Source: Rhynchosporium graminicola (taxonomy: Eukaryota > Ascomycota > Leotiomycetes > Helotiales > Ploettnerulaceae). Taken from it: 64,000 nucleotides of DNA. This document shows positions 60,917 through 64,000 of the stretch, in pieces (the first letter of the stretch is position 1; the number at the start of each line of letters is the position of its first letter). The stretch spans positions 1,481,700-1,545,699 of the forward strand of contig FJUW01000001.1 of NCBI GenBank assembly GCA_900074885.1, in the 5' to 3' direction. Both the position numbers and the translations under genes were made by a program. The notes under the pieces are model-generated. The model was not told the DNA's origin and did not search any database. It saw only the letters and a list, made by a program, of their open reading frames with translations.

Positions 60917-62713
60917 TTTTAGAGAAAGCTGAACTCCCTCTCTTAATTAGTATTACCTCTATAATATAATTCTACTAAAAAACCCTATTGCGATATTTTT
61001 TGCGCCCTTAGCCTCGTGCTTAGCCTTACGTATCCTCGACCTCAAACCCTTTACGACCTCACGACTTCTACGAAGCTTTACGACCTTTGCGAACCTTCTA
61101 CTTACGATTACGACTTTATACTTATAAGAAGAGAACTCGATAGCTGAAGTAAAGTGAACTTATAAAAGGAATCTAAAGTGAACTTAATTAGTAACTTCCT
61201 AATACTTTAAATATATACTCTACTAAGGGACTTTAAGAACGTGCTTACTCTCGCGCTATATTAATCTTTACCCCTTTAAATAGGTTACTATTAAGCTTTA
61301 GGTCCCTCTTAAGCGCGTTTTTAGCTATAGCGGGCCCTCCTATATATAACTACGCTAAAGCACTCGAGAGCCCTTTATACTAGTTAGACTCAGGTTCCTC
61401 GAATAGAAAAGGAAGAGCGAAAGCGCGCTAGCGGAAGATACTATTAGAGATACTATTAAGAGTAATACTATTAAGGAAGAAACCGGTTTAGGGTCTAATA
61501 ATAACGACTTCGAGGAAGCGGACAAGGAACTTATACCTCTAAAGTTAACTTTAACTATTAATACTACTATTGCTCCCCTACTTATATTACCTCTAATCTC
61601 TCCTACTTCGGAAATACGAAGTGCTATACTTATTTCTTAAACTGACTCTCTGCTAGAATTCATTATAGCGCCTCCCGGTTTCTTAGATAAGTAGATATAA
61701 GTTATAAATACTATTATTACTACTGCTATAACTACTACTCTCGCTCTAGAGACTAACGCTAATACCGCTAGGAAGTTATAATCTCTTACTATAGATCTCT
61801 AACTTGCTATAGATTACTTTCTTCTAAAACTCGATAATACTATAAAAGCTATTAAGTCTTATCGAGTTAAGTTTTCTTGCCTTCTCTTTACTAATTATAA
61901 TAGTAAGATTAAGTATAATATATAGAAGATAGATATAAAGCTCTTCTTCGAAGAATATTCTAGTAACTTCCTCGCTAGTAATATATAAGTTAAAGCTTAC
62001 TTTAAGTATACCGGAGGAGAAGCTAAGACTATTATCCTCTAATATATAGATACTAGCGCTAATAGCTAATTTAAGACTACTTCTAATATCCTTAGAGGTT
62101 TAGACTAGCGCTTCTTTAATTATAATTATATTTAGCGTACTAAGGCTACTTACGAGAACCTGAAGATAGCCGGAAATATAACTTATAACTAGTTCTGAGT
62201 TAAGTTTACTAACCTTACTCTACTAGTAAGATCTCTAGAGATAGATAGTTTAAGGATATCTTTAAGAAGATCTTCCTTATATTAAAAGCTTATATTATAG
62301 CTAAAAAATATAAGATAGATAGTAACTATAACCTCCTCGACGAGTACCTAGCTATTATAGATCGCGAGTCTCGTAATATTACTACTAAGGAGAACTTTAT
62401 TAAGAAGATAGATCTTATTACTACTACTTTTATCAGAACTCTAAGTATTCTTAAGAGAGAGACTCCCTTCGGTATCGAACGTGCTACTAAGAGTAGCTCT
62501 TAGATTAATAATCGTGCTGCTAAGTTAGCTATACGATTCACTCCTGAGACTATCTTACGAGTACCTCGTACTCTTACTACTACTGATACTTATCGTCTCT
62601 ATAAGAAGGAAGGTTATTAGGCTTATAAATACCTTAACGCTATAAAGATCGCTAAGATAACTAGCCAGACTATAGAGGATATCGCTATTATATATAGCGC
62701 GGAGGAGGATAAC
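60917..62713 (+). pseudogene. Degraded gag of family C
   Basis: A gag-like frame from about 61840, with LFFEEYSSNFLASNI, KAYFKYTGGEAKTIIL and ESRNITTKENFIKK, leads to a zinc-knuckle relic near 62593-62640 (YRLYKKEGY-stop-AYKYL, the CCHC pattern with RIP-type Cys-to-Tyr and His-to-Tyr changes). It is clearly different from families A and B. Cut by B2 at 62713. Confidence 0.55.
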
Positions 62714-62948
62714 TGTGACGACTGGTCAGGTTTAGAGGTCTCTCCCTATTAGTGGAAACACTTACTGCTAAGCGAGATTACACGAGTAGAATTTAGGGGC
62801 CCCTTTTCATATATATACTTCTATTCTCTCTCTACTTCTTCACTCCTTAGTTATAGATTCTCAAGTGATTCTTACTACTTCATATTTATAGTAATATGAG
62901 GTCTTATTACCTAGGTAGTTTTAAGACCTTTCTAGAGTAAGCGTCATA
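62714..62948 (+). repeat. Candidate 5' LTR of B2 (235 bp)
   Basis: Shares with B1 LTRs the TAAGCGAGATTAC, CCCCTTTT/TATATATACTT and CTAGAGTAAGCG blocks in order. The start is chosen for its TGTG end. Confidence 0.6.
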
Positions 62949-63109
62949 TTATCTATAACTCTTTTACCTACGTCTAGGAAGACAGTAAATATCTACTTAT
63001 ATCATACCTCTATGCCTAGAGCTACTAAACGCAGGAGACTACGCTATACAGAGAAGGCCTATACTAAGTATAAACTTAAAGAATAGTACCTAAACCGAAG
63101 TAACCTAAG

Positions 63110-64000
63110 TCCGATAAATCGACTACCGGTTCTCCGACTCCCTCTACTTTCTATTCTTCAGCGACTTATAATACTCGCCGTAACTTACCTCTCTCTATAG
63201 TAGAGAGTACTCGCGACGACGCCTTATCCGAGTTAAGCTCCCTAACTCCTACTATAATCAACGAACTCACTAAGTCGCTAAACCTCCCTGATAATACTCT
63301 TATATTAATAGTAATTATAAGTAACTTATAGGAAGACCGCGCTTACTAGCTTTAAGAGGCAGAAAGGAAGCTCGCGGAGGAGAGATAATTAAACGCCGAC
63401 TTATCTGCAGAACTATACTAATTACAGGACGAGTTCCTGGAACTACGCTAGTTAACTGCTTAGCGCTCTGCTAAGTCTATATCGTTTAATAACGTTCAAT
63501 CGCGTATAATACTACTACTATTAATTAAAGAAGATAACGCTACTCCTACGCCTAATAATCGTTATCGAGAATAATCTACTAGAGGAATATTATTAATATT
63601 ATACGCCACGCGTATAGAGAAGATACCGAACCTTCTAAATAAGCTCTCTGATGGAATCGACTACTCTCTAAAACTCTGGGAAGTGCAGATACGTAACGCC
63701 CTCTAGCGCTACTCTAGCTACTTTATCGATAAAGATTACTATAAAGATTAGTTACTTAACTAAACAGAAGGAATAGCTAGAACCTACCTGGAACTCTCGT
63801 TCTTAGAACTAGAATACAACGAAGAAGGCAGTATAATCGATTCACTCGATATGATTACTTAACTCGTCTCCTTCTTATCTAATCTATACGACTAATAAAC
63901 TGCAAGAGCTAGCTACTCCGCGCTAAAGATAGATTATAAGCAGACCTTCTAGACGTTCTACTACGAGTTTCGTACGCTAGCTCGTAAAGCTAGAGTAAAT
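63110..64000 (+). pseudogene. Degraded gag of B2, cut by the window end
   Basis: N-terminal region with NLPLSIVESTRDDALSELSS and LNLPDN, then a Glu/Gln-rich coiled-coil-like stretch (EAERKLAEER), then a capsid-like region near 63600-63960 (LSDGIDYSLKLWEVQIRNAL, ARTYLELSFLELEYNEEGS). Interrupted by TAA/TAG of RIP type. Homologous to the B1 gag. Confidence 0.65.

Larger units (their letters stand above)
45748..62713 (+). mobile_element. Family C LTR retrotransposon, 5' part, interrupted by B1 and B2
   Basis: The pieces are 45748-46139 and 60917-62713, continuous before B1 inserted (GAGTG duplicated on both sides of B1). The first piece has a candidate LTR at 45748-45978 with inverted ends TGTTAC and GTAATA (GTAACA if the RIP change is discounted). 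The second holds a gag-like relic with a zinc knuckle. B2 cuts it at 62713. The rest of C lies outside the window or is lost. Confidence 0.5.
62714..64000 (+). mobile_element. Family B-like element B2, 5' part (runs off the window)
   Basis: Candidate 5' LTR 62714-62948 (235 bp), starting TGTGACGACTGG and ending GCGTCATA. The downstream half matches the B1 LTR while the upstream half has diverged, so B2 is a subfamily. The leader and gag follow. The 3' end is outside the window, so the target site cannot be checked. Confidence 0.7.

Overview
The window looks like a filamentous ascomycete (Pezizomycotina, probably a leotiomycete; lineage inferred, genus not determined). The reasons are short introns of about 47-200 bp with GTRNGT donors and CTRAY branch sites, fungal-type housekeeping proteins, and a two-speed layout. 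A gene island of ordinary base composition (about 24.3-45.7 kb) lies between two very AT-rich blocks. In those blocks CpA and TpG have almost all become TpA while CpG, CpC and CpT persist, which is the mark of repeat-induced point mutation (RIP).

Left block (1-22,934): three copies of one Ty3/gypsy LTR retrotransposon (family A, 268-bp LTRs). A1 (192-8165, +) is complete with target duplication GTTTT. A2 (8501-22934, -) has target duplication ATTAA and is split by A3 (10460-17109, -), whose target duplication is AAGTT. Low-complexity AT DNA and a 9-bp minisatellite follow to about 24.26 kb.

Island (24.3-45.7 kb): seven recognisable protein genes. They are NDUFB7 (complex I, +), an Asp/Glu/hydantoin racemase (DCG1-like, -), ARP2 (Arp2/3 complex, +), an Arf6/ArfB GTPase (-), SGF29 (SAGA complex, -), phosphomannose isomerase (+) and a secreted type-B carboxylesterase (-). 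A possible 41-residue protein lies at 32749-32874. DCG1/ARP2 and SGF29/PMI are divergent pairs sharing an upstream region. About 6 kb between ARP2 and ARF6 holds no gene I can recognise. The genes are unrelated household functions, not a pathway cluster.

Right block (45,748-64,000): a stack of LTR elements. Family C (LTR 45748-45978, gag relic 60917-62713) is split by family B element B1 (46140-60911, -, target duplication GAGTG). B1 is split by family A element A4 (52347-60504, +, target duplication CTTAG). C is interrupted again by B2 (62714 to the window end, +).

Most notable observations: all family A copies come to 7,776-7,779 bp once assembly faults are corrected, which exposes two false duplications at single Ns and an under-sized gap; RIP spares the outer edges of the LTRs; every family A copy carries a degraded accessory reading frame antisense to pol, between integrase and the 3' LTR; and a piece of the ARP2 3' flank is repeated 12 kb downstream. 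I saw no CRISPR array, no tRNA or rRNA gene, and no intact transposon ORF.
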